A stretch of 64,000 bases of DNA from Occultella glacieicola (GCF_004353825.1 NZ_SMNA01000002.1:62001-126000); one strand, 5' to 3'. Counted from the first letter of the stretch, positions 25,101 through 35,091 are shown. A program made the numbers and translations. Notes: generated by a model not told the origin, from the letters alone.

Positions 25101-26030
25101 TCAGTCCCCGGCGACCCCTTCGGTCCACTCCCCCGGGAGTTCCTGGGCCGGGTTGGCGACCCGCACCTGCGGCCAGAGCGCGGCCCAGCCGGTCTCGTCG
25201 AACGCCCCGTCCGGGCAGACGAACCGCAACTCGGTGGTGTCCAGGTAGGCGGTGCCCCAGTGGTCCAGCATCACCTCGGTGCGGGCCGCTCCGCGGACCT
25301 CGGCGCCGTCCGTGTTGGTCCAGCCGGACATCAGCAGGTTGGTCCGGTCCTCCTCGGCCGTCTCGGACGAAGGCCCGTTGTAGAGGGCGAGGTCGGCGGC
25401 CGCGGTGGCTCCGGTGGCCCCGTCCGCGGCCTGATGGCCCGTGAGCGTGGTGGCCGACAGGTCGCGAGCATCACCGGCCTCACGCGGGTTGACGGGCTCC
25501 CCGCCCGCACTCGCCCGGGTCAGGTACGTGCACTGGCCGACCAGGACCTCCTCCCAGCCGTCCTCGGTCACCGCGCCCGCGGTCCGGGTGTAACCCGGCG
25601 GCGGGCGCAGCAGCGTCGGTGGCGTGGGCTCGGGCGTGACCCCAGGGTCGGTGGGCGGGTCGGAGGGCTCCGGGGACGGTGACGTGGTCGGCTCCGCCGA
25701 GGTGGGGTCCGGCGACGGCGTCACGCCGGGATCGGCGGTGGACGGCTCCGGTGTCGTCGTGGTGGCCGGGTCGCTGGGGTCCGACGGGCCGGAATCATCC
25801 GGCGGCGTGGGGCTCCCACCCGGAGCCTCAGTACCGCCCGGTGTCGTGGCCGGCGGCGGGTCCCCCGGTTGGTGGTCGGTGCTGCCGGGTTCGGGCGTGG
25901 TCGGCTGGGGGGAGGACGGGACCGGTTCCTCCGGCGGGAGGGTGCGCTCGGCGGCGCAGCCCGCGAGCGTCAGACCGGCCACGAGGGTCAGCCCGACGAC
26001 GGCGCGGCGCACCCGCGACACTCCCGCCAT
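25101..26030 (-). CDS. Lipoprotein with long Pro/Ser/Thr linker, unknown function
   Basis: 309 residues from the ATG at 26030, chosen because GAGGGG lies six bases upstream; two upstream ATGs lack such a site. Signal VGLTLVAGLTLAGC ends in a lipobox. Residues ~25-140 are a low-complexity linker of P, S, T, G and D (probably extended through the cell wall), followed by a ~160-residue C-terminal domain with paired cysteines (VGQCTYL, LRFVCPDG) and no motif I know. Probably an envelope protein that projects its C-terminal domain outward. Confidence 0.7.
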   Translation of the reverse strand: MAGVSRVRRAVVGLTLVAGLTLAGCAAERTLPPEEPVPSSPQPTTPEPGSTDHQPGDPPPATTPGGTEAPGGSPTPPDDSGPSDPSDPATTTTPEPSTADPGVTPSPDPTSAEPTTSPSPEPSDPPTDPGVTPEPTPPTLLRPPPGYTRTAGAVTEDGWEEVLVGQCTYLTRASAGGEPVNPREAGDARDLSATTLTGHQAADGATGATAAADLALYNGPSSETAEEDRTNLLMSGWTNTDGAEVRGAARTEVMLDHWGTAYLDTTELRFVCPDGAFDETGWAALWPQVRVANPAQELPGEWTEGVAGD

Positions 26031-26138
26031 AGACATCCCCTCGGTCTGCTGATTCATCCCCCGCGCCCGTGGCGCCGCCCCCCGGCGATTCCGAGTGTGC
26101 CATGGCCGCGGAGGAATGACACCAACCTGTGGGATGAC

Positions 26139-27479
26139 TCACGCCGCGTGCAGGACCGCCGCGATCTGCGGGCTGGCGGCCAGGTAGCCGTCCACGAGCC
26201 GGCGGGCCAGGTCCACCGAGTCCACGAGCGGGTGGGTCCCGAACGCGCGCCAGGCGAGCTCGCGCGAGCCGGTGCGAGCGGCCTCGATGAGTTGCCGGTC
26301 GGCCGCCTTGACGGCGGTGACCAGGCCCAGTTCGTCCAGGCTCAGCGGCGTCGGCGGCGTCATCGGGTGCACTCCCGCGGAGTCCACCCGGCAGGGCACC
26401 TCGATCACGGCGTCGTCGGGCAACGTCGGGATGATGCCCTTGTTCGCGACGTCCAGGATCATCGAGGCCCGCTCACCCGAGCGCAGGGCGGCCATCAGGT
26501 CAACGGCCACCTCGTGATAGCCGCCGCCCTCCACGTCCGCCTGCTCCCGTTCGCCGTCGCGGGCCTCGGCCATGTACGTGGCCTCCCGTTCGTGCAGGGT
26601 CTGGTCCCAGGCCGCACGGGCCGAACCGGCCCCGGTGCCCGCCCGGGCGTAGAACGTCGACTGCTGCGCGTCGAGGAACTCCCCGCGGGTCTGCTCGGCG
26701 CGGGAGATCCGAGCCGCCGCCTCCCGGGCGTAGTAGTAGTAGTAGAGGTATTCGTTCGGGATCGCGCCGAGCGCGCGGACCCACTCCGGGCCGAGGGTGC
26801 GCGCCTCCTCGATCGAGGCGAGCAACCCGTCGTCGGCGAGCAGTTCGGGAAGGCGGTCGACCCCGTCGACCACCAGCGAGTGCAGCCAGCCGAGGTGATT
26901 CAGCCCGACGTAGTCGACCACCGTCCGGTCGAGGGCCACGCCGAGCGTGCGGGCCACCCGCCGGACCAGTCCGATCGGGGTGTCGCAGATGCCGATGACC
27001 CGGTCCCCGAGGTGGGTGCGCATCGCCTCGGTGATGATGCCCGCGGGGTTCGTGAAATTGATGGTCCAGGCCTGCGGCGCGAGTGCCGCGATGCGGGCGG
27101 CGACGTGGTCCATGACCGGCACCGTGCGCAGGGCGTAGGCGAGACCACCGGCGCCGATCGTCTCCTGGCCGAGCAGCCCGAGGTCGAGGGCGACCCGCTC
27201 GTCGACGGTGCGGCCGTGCGTGCCGCCCACCCTGATCGCACTGAACACGACGTCGATGCCGTCGACGGCGGAGTCAAGGTCGGGCGCGAGGCTCACCCTG
27301 GGCGCGTGCGGCAGATCGGCGGCCAGGCCGTCCAGGACGGCCGCCATGGTGCGCAGCCGCGAGGCGTCGGTGTCCTGCAGCACCACCTCGGTGGTGTCCA
27401 CGCGATCGTGGGCGCGGGCCAGCGCCGAGTAGACCAGCGGCACCCGGAACCCCCCGCCGCCGAGGATGGCAATTCTCAT
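26139..27479 (-). CDS. Family 4 glycoside hydrolase (6-phospho-beta-glucosidase type)
   Basis: 446 residues. GH4 hallmarks: N-terminal NAD-binding MRIAILGGGGFRVPLVYSALA, metal-binding Cys in GICDTPIGL and the Asn-His of YVGLNHLGW, with INFTNPAGI. GH4 enzymes cleave phospho-glycosides by an NAD+/Mn2+-dependent redox mechanism, inside the cell. An unusual run YLYYYYYAREA is seen but fits a helix. ATG at 27479 with TACGTT six bases upstream (leaderless). Divergent from a PfkB kinase and next to a sugar importer; whether the imported sugar is phosphorylated by that kinase before GH4 acts is inference. Confidence 0.9.
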   Translation of the reverse strand: MRIAILGGGGFRVPLVYSALARAHDRVDTTEVVLQDTDASRLRTMAAVLDGLAADLPHAPRVSLAPDLDSAVDGIDVVFSAIRVGGTHGRTVDERVALDLGLLGQETIGAGGLAYALRTVPVMDHVAARIAALAPQAWTINFTNPAGIITEAMRTHLGDRVIGICDTPIGLVRRVARTLGVALDRTVVDYVGLNHLGWLHSLVVDGVDRLPELLADDGLLASIEEARTLGPEWVRALGAIPNEYLYYYYYAREAAARISRAEQTRGEFLDAQQSTFYARAGTGAGSARAAWDQTLHEREATYMAEARDGEREQADVEGGGYHEVAVDLMAALRSGERASMILDVANKGIIPTLPDDAVIEVPCRVDSAGVHPMTPPTPLSLDELGLVTAVKAADRQLIEAARTGSRELAWRAFGTHPLVDSVDLARRLVDGYLAASPQIAAVLHAA

Positions 27480-27485
27480 GTCCGC

Positions 27486-27491
27486 AACGTA
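27486..27491 (-). promoter_or_regulatory. Leaderless -10 element TACGTT
   Basis: TACGTT on the minus strand, exactly six bases before the GH4 ATG at 27479. The divergent kinase start is only 19 bases from the GH4 start, so the promoters overlap the coding starts. Confidence 0.45.
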
Positions 27492-27498
27492 GCCCACC

Positions 27499-28698
27499 AT
27501 GGCAGACTCGCTACTCACCATGATTTACCCCACTCGTCCGCCCGGCCCCGCCCCCGTCACCCCCACGCTCGACGTGCTGCTCGCCGGGACGGTGTTCTTC
27601 GACCTGGTCTTCACCGGGTTCCCGAACGCACCCGCGCCGGGCACCGAGGTCTGGACGGAGGGCATGGGGTCCTCACCGGGGGGCATCGCGAACCTGGCCG
27701 TGGCCACGGCCCGACTGGGCCTGCGCACCGGCCTTGCCGCCGGTTTCGGCGACGACCTGTACGGCGACTGGATGTGGTCGGTCCTGCGCGACCAGGAGCA
27801 TGTGGACCTGAGCCGGTCCCGTCGCTTCCACGGCTGGCACACCCCGGTCACGGTCTCCCTCGCTCTCGACGACGACCGCTCGATGGTCACCCACGGGCAC
27901 CCCGCCCCCGAGCCGATCACCGACCTGCTGTCGCCGCCGCCGCGCACCCGCGCGGTCCTCGCGGACCTCGGTGACCGCGAGGTGCGGAAGGCCTCCTGGT
28001 GGCGCGACGCGGCCGCCGACGGCGCGCTGGTGTTCGCCGACGCCGGCTGGGACCCGGAGCAGCGGTGGGACCCGCAGATCCTCACCGACCTCGCGCACTG
28101 CCACGCGTTCACCCCGAACGCCGACGAGGCCATGGGCTACACCCGCACCGACACCCCGGAGGCCGCCCTGGTGGCGCTCGCCGAACACGTGCCGCTCGCC
28201 GTGGTCACCCGCGGGTCGCGCGGAGTGATCGCCATCGACTCCTCCACCGGCGAACGGGCCGCGGCGCCGTCACTGCGCGTCGGGGCGATCGACCCGACCG
28301 GCGCCGGCGACGTGTTCGCCGCGGCGCTGGTGCTCGGCACCCTGCGCGGCTGGCCGCTGCTCAAGCGGCTGCGGTTCGGGGTGCTGTGCTCGGCGCTGGC
28401 CGTTCAGCAGTTCGGTGGCTCCCTGGCCGCACCCGGCTGGGGCGACCTCACCGACTGGTGGCGCCTGACCAAGGAGGCCGCGGGCGCCGGTGACCCGAAC
28501 TCCCGGGAGACCGTGACGCACTACGGCTTCATGGACGACTGCCTGCAGGGGGTCGACACCCGGCGGGTACGCCGCGCCGAGGCCACCATCGCCCGGTTCT
28601 CCGACGCGGATGTGGCCATCGACGAACCCGTCGCCCAACCCTCGCTGCGCTATCCGCCGCCGCCCCCACGACCTGACGCTCCGCCGTCGACCCGCTGA
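27499..28698 (+). CDS. PfkB-family carbohydrate kinase
   Basis: 399 residues. Substrate-side GG motif in GSSPGGIANLAVATARLGL, and the ATP/anion-hole signature DPTGAGDVFAAALVLG with its catalytic Asp. Longer than typical PfkB kinases by a ~60-residue C-terminal extension ending in a proline-rich tail. A second ATG at 27520 could be the real start, leaving more room for the divergent GH4 promoter. Likely phosphorylates a sugar or nucleoside; with GH4 and the importer 27 bases downstream, a sugar is favoured. Confidence 0.85.
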   Translation: MADSLLTMIYPTRPPGPAPVTPTLDVLLAGTVFFDLVFTGFPNAPAPGTEVWTEGMGSSPGGIANLAVATARLGLRTGLAAGFGDDLYGDWMWSVLRDQEHVDLSRSRRFHGWHTPVTVSLALDDDRSMVTHGHPAPEPITDLLSPPPRTRAVLADLGDREVRKASWWRDAAADGALVFADAGWDPEQRWDPQILTDLAHCHAFTPNADEAMGYTRTDTPEAALVALAEHVPLAVVTRGSRGVIAIDSSTGERAAAPSLRVGAIDPTGAGDVFAAALVLGTLRGWPLLKRLRFGVLCSALAVQQFGGSLAAPGWGDLTDWWRLTKEAAGAGDPNSRETVTHYGFMDDCLQGVDTRRVRRAEATIARFSDADVAIDEPVAQPSLRYPPPPPRPDAPPSTR

Positions 28699-28725
28699 TC
28701 ACACCCCCCGAACGCAAGGACGACC

Positions 28726-30093
28726 ATGAACCTCAAGACCCTGAAGATCTCGACGGCGGTGCTCGCCGCCGGCGTGCTGCTCGCCGCCTGCGCGCCCGGC
28801 TCGGGCGCCGGCGACCCGACGGAGCCCGAGGACCGGGAGGTCTCCACCGATCTCGCCGCCCTCGGGGACGTCACCCTGACCGTCTGGGACCAGGAGACCC
28901 GCGGCGGCCAGAACGAGCAGATGGAACGGCTCAACGACGCGTTCATGGAGGCGTACCCGAACATCACGATCGAGCGGACCTCACAGTCCTTCGACGACCT
29001 GGAGACCACGCTGCGCGGCGCCATCACCGCCGACGACGCCCCGGACGTGGTGCAGGCGAACAACTCGCGCGGCACCATGGGCGCGTTCGTCGGCGCCGGC
29101 CTGCTCCGGGACCTGACCCCCTACGCGGACGAGTACGGCTGGGCCGACCGGTACCCCCCGTCGGTGCTGGCGGCGTCGACCTATTCCGCGGACGGCGTGA
29201 CGTTCGGCGAGGGCAACATCTACGGACTACCGCAGGTCGGTGAGATCGTCGGGGTGTTCTACTCGCGGACGGCGCTGAGCGCCGCCGGGATCGACGAAGC
29301 GGCCCTGCGCGAGGGCACGTGGGCGGACTTCACGGCGGCGCTGGCGACTGCGCATGCCGCCGGTCAGGTGCCGATCCAGCTCGGCAACCTGGACGGCTGG
29401 CCGGCCGTGCACGTGTTCGGCCCGATCCAGGGCCAGCACGTGCCCGCCGACCAGATCGCCGCACTCGGGCAGGGCAACGCCGGCGCGTCCTGGCTGACCC
29501 CCGAGAACGAGGCCGCGGCCGCCGAACTGCAGTCCTGGGTCGACTCCGGCTACTTCAACGAGGGCCCCAACGGCACCGACTACGACGCCGCCTGGGCCAC
29601 GTTCGGCGAGGGCACCGGCACGTTCCTGATCGGCGGGTCCTGGCTCGCGGCGGACCTCGAGGCGGCCATGGGTGAGGACGTCGGCTTCATGTCGCCGCCG
29701 CCCGCGGAGACCGGGGGCCAGCGGGCCACCACCGGCGCGACCGGACTGCCGTTCGCGGTGACCGAGGCGAGCGCGAACGCCGACGCCGCGGCCGGGTACA
29801 TCGACTTCATCACCAGTGACGACGCGATGGCGATCCTCGCCGAGACCGGCAACATGCCCGTGAACCGGACCGCCGAGCTGGCTCCGGAGTCCGGCGTGAA
29901 CGCGGACATCTTCGCCGCGTTCGGCGACGTCAGCGAGAACGGGCACCTGCTGCCCTACCTGGACTGGGCGACCCCGACCATGGGCGACACGATCGGCGCG
30001 GCGCTGCAGGACCTGATCGCGGGCCAGACCGACCCGGCGCAGTTCACGCAGGCGCTCGAGGACGACTACAGCGCGTTCGTCGAGCAGGGCTGA
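28726..30093 (+). CDS. Sugar ABC transporter substrate-binding lipoprotein (CUT1 type)
   Basis: 455 residues. Lipoprotein signal with lipobox VLLAAC at ~residue 22. Mature protein is a family 1 extracellular solute-binding protein: LTVWDQETRGGQNEQMERLNDAFMEAYPNITIE, DAPDVVQANNSRG, GEGTGTFLIGGSWL. Binds an oligosaccharide or glycoside outside the membrane and hands it to the permeases at 30156 and 31022. AAGGACG precedes the start. Specific sugar unknown. Confidence 0.9.
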   Translation: MNLKTLKISTAVLAAGVLLAACAPGSGAGDPTEPEDREVSTDLAALGDVTLTVWDQETRGGQNEQMERLNDAFMEAYPNITIERTSQSFDDLETTLRGAITADDAPDVVQANNSRGTMGAFVGAGLLRDLTPYADEYGWADRYPPSVLAASTYSADGVTFGEGNIYGLPQVGEIVGVFYSRTALSAAGIDEAALREGTWADFTAALATAHAAGQVPIQLGNLDGWPAVHVFGPIQGQHVPADQIAALGQGNAGASWLTPENEAAAAELQSWVDSGYFNEGPNGTDYDAAWATFGEGTGTFLIGGSWLAADLEAAMGEDVGFMSPPPAETGGQRATTGATGLPFAVTEASANADAAAGYIDFITSDDAMAILAETGNMPVNRTAELAPESGVNADIFAAFGDVSENGHLLPYLDWATPTMGDTIGAALQDLIAGQTDPAQFTQALEDDYSAFVEQG

Positions 30094-30155
30094 GCGGGTT
30101 TGAACAGGTTGCCGGGACCGACGGCGGTGGGCCGGGTACCGGGGGTGGGTGAGCG

Positions 30156-31025
30156 ATGAGGCACCAGCGCCGCTACCTGCCGTACCTGTACCTGACTCCC
30201 GCCCTGCTGCTCTTCGGCACCTTCCTGCTCTACCCGCTGGTGCGGTCGGCGCAGTTCTCGCTGTTCTCCTGGGACGGGCTGGGGGCCTCGGAGTTCGTCG
30301 GGTTCGACAACTACGTCGAGCTGTTCACCGACGAGGTGCTTCGGGCCGCGTTCGGGCACGCGCTCGTGCTGATCCTCTTCTTCAGCGTGCTGCCGCTGGG
30401 GCTCGGCCTCGTGATCGCGGCGATCCTGAACCGGGGCCAGGTGCGGGGCCTGGGGCTGTTCCGGACCGTGGTGTTCCTGCCCCAGGTGCTCGCGATGGTC
30501 GTCGTGGCCGTCGCCTGGCGGCAGATCTACGCACCGAACGGCACCCTGAACACGGCGCTGCGCGCCGTCGGGCTCGACGAGCTCACCCGCACCTGGCTCG
30601 GTGACTACACCTGGACCCTGCCGGCGGTGGGCATGGTGGGCACCTGGGTGCAGACCGGGCTGGTGACGGTGCTGCTGCTCGCCGGAATGGGCCGGGTTCC
30701 GCGGGACCTCTTCGAGGCGGCCCGACTCGACGGCGCGGGTGCGGTCCGGGAGTTCTTCGCGATCACGCTGCCGAGTGTGCGCGGGGAGATCGCGGTGGCG
30801 CTGACCCTGACGATCGTGGCCGCCCTGAAGACGTTCGACCTGGTCTACGTGACCACCGGCGGCGGTCCGGGCAACTCGACCACGGTGCCCGCCTACGAGG
30901 TGTTCCAGCGGGCGTTCCGGGAGGGCGCGGTGGGCTCGGCGGCCGCGATCGCCATCGCCCTGACCGCGATCATCTTCGTGCTGAACGTGATCGTGAACCG
31001 GATCGCCGAAGGGCGGGAGGAATGA
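30156..31025 (+). CDS. Sugar ABC transporter permease, MalF-like
   Basis: 289 residues, six membrane helices starting at YLPYLYLTPALLLFGTFLLYPL. The EAA coupling loop is EAARLDGAGAVREFFAITLPSVR. Overlaps the next permease by four bases (ATGA). No ATPase gene lies in the cluster, so the importer probably uses a shared MsiK-type ATPase encoded elsewhere, as is usual in actinobacteria. Confidence 0.9.
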   Translation: MRHQRRYLPYLYLTPALLLFGTFLLYPLVRSAQFSLFSWDGLGASEFVGFDNYVELFTDEVLRAAFGHALVLILFFSVLPLGLGLVIAAILNRGQVRGLGLFRTVVFLPQVLAMVVVAVAWRQIYAPNGTLNTALRAVGLDELTRTWLGDYTWTLPAVGMVGTWVQTGLVTVLLLAGMGRVPRDLFEAARLDGAGAVREFFAITLPSVRGEIAVALTLTIVAALKTFDLVYVTTGGGPGNSTTVPAYEVFQRAFREGAVGSAAAIAIALTAIIFVLNVIVNRIAEGREE

Positions 31026-31840
31026 GCACCTCCGCCGCCGAGCGCGCCGTCAACTACGTGATCCTCATCGTGTTCGCCGCGTTCGCGCTCGCCCCGATCG
31101 TGACGGTGCTGGCCGCGGCCCTCTCACCGCAGTCCGGCGCCGAGTCCGCCGGGCTCGCTGGCCTGCACCCGGGCAACTTCGTGGACGCCTGGAGCGAGGG
31201 TGAGTTCTCCCGGTACCTGCGCACCTCCGTGCTGGTGGCCGTGACCGTGGTGTCGGTGGCCGTGATCGCGTCCATCCTGTCCGGGTTCGCGTTCGGCACC
31301 ATGAGGTTCGGCGGGTCCCGGGTGCTCTTCTACCTGTTCCTGCTCGGCATCATGGTGCCGGCCGAGGCGATCGTGGTGCCGCTGTTCTACGACCTGCGCG
31401 AGGTCGGCCTGACGAACACCCTGTGGGCGGTGGCGCTGCCGCAGATCGCCCAGTCGATCGCGTTCGGCACCTACTGGATGCGCGCGTACTTCCGCACCAG
31501 CCCACCCTCGCTGATCGAGGCCGCCACCCTCGACGGGGCGAGCCCGCGCCGGGTGCTGTGGTCGATCCTGGTGCCGATCGGCCGGCCGGCCGTGATGACG
31601 CTGACCGTCCTGGCGTTCATGTGGACCTGGAACGAGTTCCTGATCCCGCTGGTGATGAGCCCGAACGGGGACTTCCGCACGGCGCCGCTGGCCCTGGCGA
31701 TCTTCAAGGGCCAGCACGTGCAGGCGACCGCGCTGCTGGCCGCGGCCGCGGTGCTGGTGGCGCTGCCCGTGGTCATCGTGTACCTGTTCGCGCAGCGGCA
31801 CTTCATCCGGGGCATGCTGGAGGGTGCCGTGCGCGAGTAG
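31022..31840 (+). CDS. Sugar ABC transporter permease, MalG-like
   Basis: 272 residues, six helices. EAA loop EAATLDGASPRRVLWSILVPIGRPAV, ending in the usual FIRGMLEGAVRE. Translationally coupled to the MalF-like gene. Last gene of the importer; the next gene begins 59 bases on and is unrelated. Confidence 0.9.
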   Translation: MSTSAAERAVNYVILIVFAAFALAPIVTVLAAALSPQSGAESAGLAGLHPGNFVDAWSEGEFSRYLRTSVLVAVTVVSVAVIASILSGFAFGTMRFGGSRVLFYLFLLGIMVPAEAIVVPLFYDLREVGLTNTLWAVALPQIAQSIAFGTYWMRAYFRTSPPSLIEAATLDGASPRRVLWSILVPIGRPAVMTLTVLAFMWTWNEFLIPLVMSPNGDFRTAPLALAIFKGQHVQATALLAAAAVLVALPVVIVYLFAQRHFIRGMLEGAVRE

Positions 31841-31899
31841 CGGACGTAATCTGGGACCCCGGCCGCGACGGCGCGGCCCCGAGATGGAGGTGGTCCCCC

Positions 31900-32292
31900 A
31901 TGACCGGTCGTGTGGTGCACTTCGAGATCCCGTTCGACGACGGTGACCGGGCCCGCGGCTTCTACCGCGACATCTTCGGCTGGCAGATCGAGACCGTCTC
32001 CGGCTTCGACTACTCCTTCGTCGCCACCGGCCCGAGCTCGCCCGACCAGGGGCCCACCGAGCCCGGCTACATCGGTGGCGGCATGATGCAGCGCGAGGGC
32101 CCGATCGACAAGCCGGTGATCACGATCGACACGACGGACATCGACGCCACCCTGGAGAAGGTGGGTGCCGCCGGCGGCGCGACCGTGCTCGGCAAGACCG
32201 AGATCGGTCAGGACATGGGTTTCACCGCCTACATCACCGACACCGAAGGCAACCTGATCGGCCTGTACCAGAGCGCACGGAAGGGCGGGTGA
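31900..32292 (+). CDS. VOC (glyoxalase/bleomycin-resistance) family protein
   Basis: 130 residues. A two-module beta-alpha-beta-beta-beta protein: VVHFEIPFDDGDRARGFYRDIFGWQ in the first half, ITIDTTDIDATLEKVGAAGGATVLGKTEIG ... FTAYITDTEGNLIGLYQ in the second. This is the subgroup of small VOC proteins with unknown substrate; metal-site residues are only partly conserved (His in VVHFE, Glu in TEGN). A strong GGAGG precedes the ATG at eight bases, fixing the start inside a longer frame. Confidence 0.88.
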   Translation: MTGRVVHFEIPFDDGDRARGFYRDIFGWQIETVSGFDYSFVATGPSSPDQGPTEPGYIGGGMMQREGPIDKPVITIDTTDIDATLEKVGAAGGATVLGKTEIGQDMGFTAYITDTEGNLIGLYQSARKGG

Positions 32293-32347
32293 GGCTCACC
32301 CGAATTCGATTCGGTCGCGCCCCCGCGATCTGGGATGATCTGGAACC

Positions 32348-35038
32348 ATGACTTCCAGCGCCTCCTCCACCCGTCCCGCACCAGCTCCGACCGAGGCCAT
32401 CCGCCCGGTCGCGCAGGTACCGGACAAGCCCTCCCTTGAGGGTCTGGAGGACCGGTGGGGTGCGACCTGGGCGCAGGAGCAGACGTACGCGTTCGACCGC
32501 TCCGCGACCCGCGAACAGGTGTACTCGATCGACACCCCGCCGCCCACTGTGTCCGGCTCGCTGCACATCGGTCACGTGTTCTCCTACACGCACACCGACG
32601 TGGTGGCCCGGTTCCAGCGGATGCGCGGGCGCGAGGTGTTCTACCCGATGGGCTGGGACGACAACGGCCTGCCCACCGAGCGCCGGGTGCAGAACTACTA
32701 CGGGGTGCGGTGCGACCCGTCGCTGCCGTACGTGGAGAACTTCACTCCCCCGCACGACGGCGGCGACGGCAAGTCCGTGAAGGCCGCGGACCAGCAGCCC
32801 ATCTCCCGGCGCAACTTCGTGGAACTGTGCGAGCGGCTCACGGCCGAGGACGAGCAGCAGTTCGAGAAGCTGTGGCGCCATCTCGGGCTGAGCGTGGACT
32901 GGTCGCAGCACTACCAGACCATCGGCGCGCGGGCCCAGAGGGTCGCGCAGACCGCGTTCCTGCGCAACCTCGCACGTGGCGAGGCGTACCAGGCGGCGGC
33001 GCCCGGACTGTGGGACGTGACGTTTCAGACGGCGGTCGCGCAGGCAGAGCTGGAGGCACGGGACTACCCGGGCCACTTCCACAAGATCACGTTCCATACC
33101 CCCGACGGCGAGCGCGTGATCATCGAGACCACTCGCCCCGAGTTGCTCCCGGCCTGTGTGGCACTGATCGCGCACCCGGACGACGAGCGGTACACCCACC
33201 TGTTCGGCACCACCGTGACCTCCCCGCTGTTCGGTGTGGAACTGCCGGTGCTCGCGCACCCGGCCGCCGAGCCGGACAAGGGCGCCGGGATCGCGATGTG
33301 CTGCACGTTCGGTGACCTCACTGACGTGACCTGGTGGCGTGAGCTGCAGCTGCCCACCCGGCCGGTCATCGCCCGGGACGGACGCCTGGTGCCAGAGATC
33401 CCGGACTGGCTCACCACCGAGGCGGGCCGCGCGACGTACGCCGAGATCGGCGGCAAGACGACGTTCTCGGCACGCGCCGCCGTCGTCGATGCGTTGCGCT
33501 CCAGCGGCGACCTGGTCGGCGAGCCCGTGGCCACCCAGCGCAAGGCGAACTTCTTCGAGAAGGGCGACAAGCCGCTCGAGATCGTCACCTCCCGGCAGTG
33601 GTACATCCGCAACGGTGGCCGTGAGGCGCCGGGGCGGGACCTGCGCGGCGAACTGCTCGCCCGCGGTGCCGAGCTCGACTTCAACCCCGAGTTCATGCGG
33701 GTGCGGTACGCGAACTGGGTCAGCGGCCTGAACGGGGACTGGTTGGTCTCCCGACAGCGGTTCTTCGGCGTGGCGATCCCACTCTGGTACCCGGTCGGCG
33801 CGGACGGCGAGGTCGACCACGACCACCCGATCGTCCCGGCCGAGGCGACCCTGCCGGTGGACCCGTCCTCGCACGTGCCCGCCGGGTACACCGAGGACCA
33901 GCGCGGCGTGCCGGGCGGCTTCGTGGGCGACCCGGACATCATGGACACCTGGGCGACGTCCTCGCTGAGCCCGCAGATCGCCGGCGGCTGGCTGGAGGAC
34001 GAGGACCTGTTCGGCCGGGTGTTCCCGATGGATGTGCGCCCGCAGGGGCAGGACATCATCCGGACCTGGCTGTTCTCGACCGTGGTCCGCTCGCACCTGG
34101 AGTTCGACACCCTGCCCTGGCAGCATGCCGCGATCTCCGGCTGGATCCTGGACCCGGACCGCAAGAAGATGTCGAAGTCCAAGGGCAACGTGGTGACCCC
34201 GATGGGGCTGCTGGTCGAGCACGGTTCCGATGCGGTGCGGTACTGGTCGGCCTCCGCCCGGCTCGGCACCGACGCCTCGTTCGATCCGCAGCGGCCCACC
34301 CAGATGAAGATCGGGCGCCGGCTCGCGATCAAGATCCTGAACGCCTCGAAGTTCGCTCTCTCGTTCGCCGGGGACTCCCCCGTGACGCTGGACCCGGCCG
34401 CGGTCACGGAGCCGATCGACCGGGCCGTCCTGCGCGCGCTCGCGGACGTCGTGGACACCGCCACCGAGTCGCTCGAGTCCTACGACCACACCCGGGCCCT
34501 GGAGGTGTCCGAGACGTTCTTCTGGACGTTCTGCGACGACTACCTGGAGCTGGTCAAGGACCGGGCGTACGGCCGCGAGGGCATGGACCCGGATGCGGTG
34601 GCCTCCGCCCGAGCGGCCCTGTGGCTCGCCCTGGACGTAATCCTGCGCCTGTTCGCCCCGGTGCTGCCGTACGCCACCGAGGAGGTCTGGTCGTGGTGGC
34701 GGGACGGTTCGGTGCACCGCGCCGCCTGGCCCACCTCCGACGTGCTGCGCGAGGCCGCCGGTGATGGCGACCCCGAGTTGGTCGCCGTGGCCGGCGCCGC
34801 CCTGGCCGCACTGCGCAAGGTGAAGTCCGAGGCCAAGGTGTCCCAGCGGACGAAGTTCGCCTCGGCCGAGCTGACCCTGGACGCGGCGCAGCACGACCGG
34901 GTCCTGGCCGTGCTGCCGGATCTTCGCGCCGCCGGGGGTGTGGCCGGGGAACTCACCCTGGTCGCAGCGGAGGCCGGCCCGGACACCGTGGGCGTCACCG
35001 TCGCCGGGGACCTCCTGCCTGCCGAGCCGAAGCGGTAG
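32348..35038 (+). CDS. valS: Valine-tRNA ligase
   Basis: 896 residues, the expected length. Class I signatures: HIGH at residues 73-76 (LHIGHVFSYTHTD) and KMSKS at 607-611; an editing domain lies between (EIVTSRQWYI, GIAMCCTFGD). Attaches valine to tRNA-Val. It is a single-gene unit; just downstream lie two palindromic repeats (35047-35194) that probably terminate transcription. No T-box-like leader was seen in the 55 bases upstream. Confidence 0.96.
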   Translation: MTSSASSTRPAPAPTEAIRPVAQVPDKPSLEGLEDRWGATWAQEQTYAFDRSATREQVYSIDTPPPTVSGSLHIGHVFSYTHTDVVARFQRMRGREVFYPMGWDDNGLPTERRVQNYYGVRCDPSLPYVENFTPPHDGGDGKSVKAADQQPISRRNFVELCERLTAEDEQQFEKLWRHLGLSVDWSQHYQTIGARAQRVAQTAFLRNLARGEAYQAAAPGLWDVTFQTAVAQAELEARDYPGHFHKITFHTPDGERVIIETTRPELLPACVALIAHPDDERYTHLFGTTVTSPLFGVELPVLAHPAAEPDKGAGIAMCCTFGDLTDVTWWRELQLPTRPVIARDGRLVPEIPDWLTTEAGRATYAEIGGKTTFSARAAVVDALRSSGDLVGEPVATQRKANFFEKGDKPLEIVTSRQWYIRNGGREAPGRDLRGELLARGAELDFNPEFMRVRYANWVSGLNGDWLVSRQRFFGVAIPLWYPVGADGEVDHDHPIVPAEATLPVDPSSHVPAGYTEDQRGVPGGFVGDPDIMDTWATSSLSPQIAGGWLEDEDLFGRVFPMDVRPQGQDIIRTWLFSTVVRSHLEFDTLPWQHAAISGWILDPDRKKMSKSKGNVVTPMGLLVEHGSDAVRYWSASARLGTDASFDPQRPTQMKIGRRLAIKILNASKFALSFAGDSPVTLDPAAVTEPIDRAVLRALADVVDTATESLESYDHTRALEVSETFFWTFCDDYLELVKDRAYGREGMDPDAVASARAALWLALDVILRLFAPVLPYATEEVWSWWRDGSVHRAAWPTSDVLREAAGDGDPELVAVAGAALAALRKVKSEAKVSQRTKFASAELTLDAAQHDRVLAVLPDLRAAGGVAGELTLVAAEAGPDTVGVTVAGDLLPAEPKR

Positions 35039-35046
35039 TCCCGCTC

Positions 35047-35091
35047 GTGAGGGCGCGGTCCTGCGGCGCATCCGGCCGTTGCGCCGCAGGA
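35047..35091 (+). repeat. 58-bp palindromic repeat family, copy 1 (after valS)
   Basis: Core of a dispersed element: a 13-mer of the GYGAGGGYGYSRT type, 19 variable bases and TTGCGCCGCAGGA. It folds into a hairpin with perfect 12-base arms (35058-35069 and 35081-35092) and an 11-base loop nine bases after the valS stop. Likely also acts as a terminator. Confidence 0.65.
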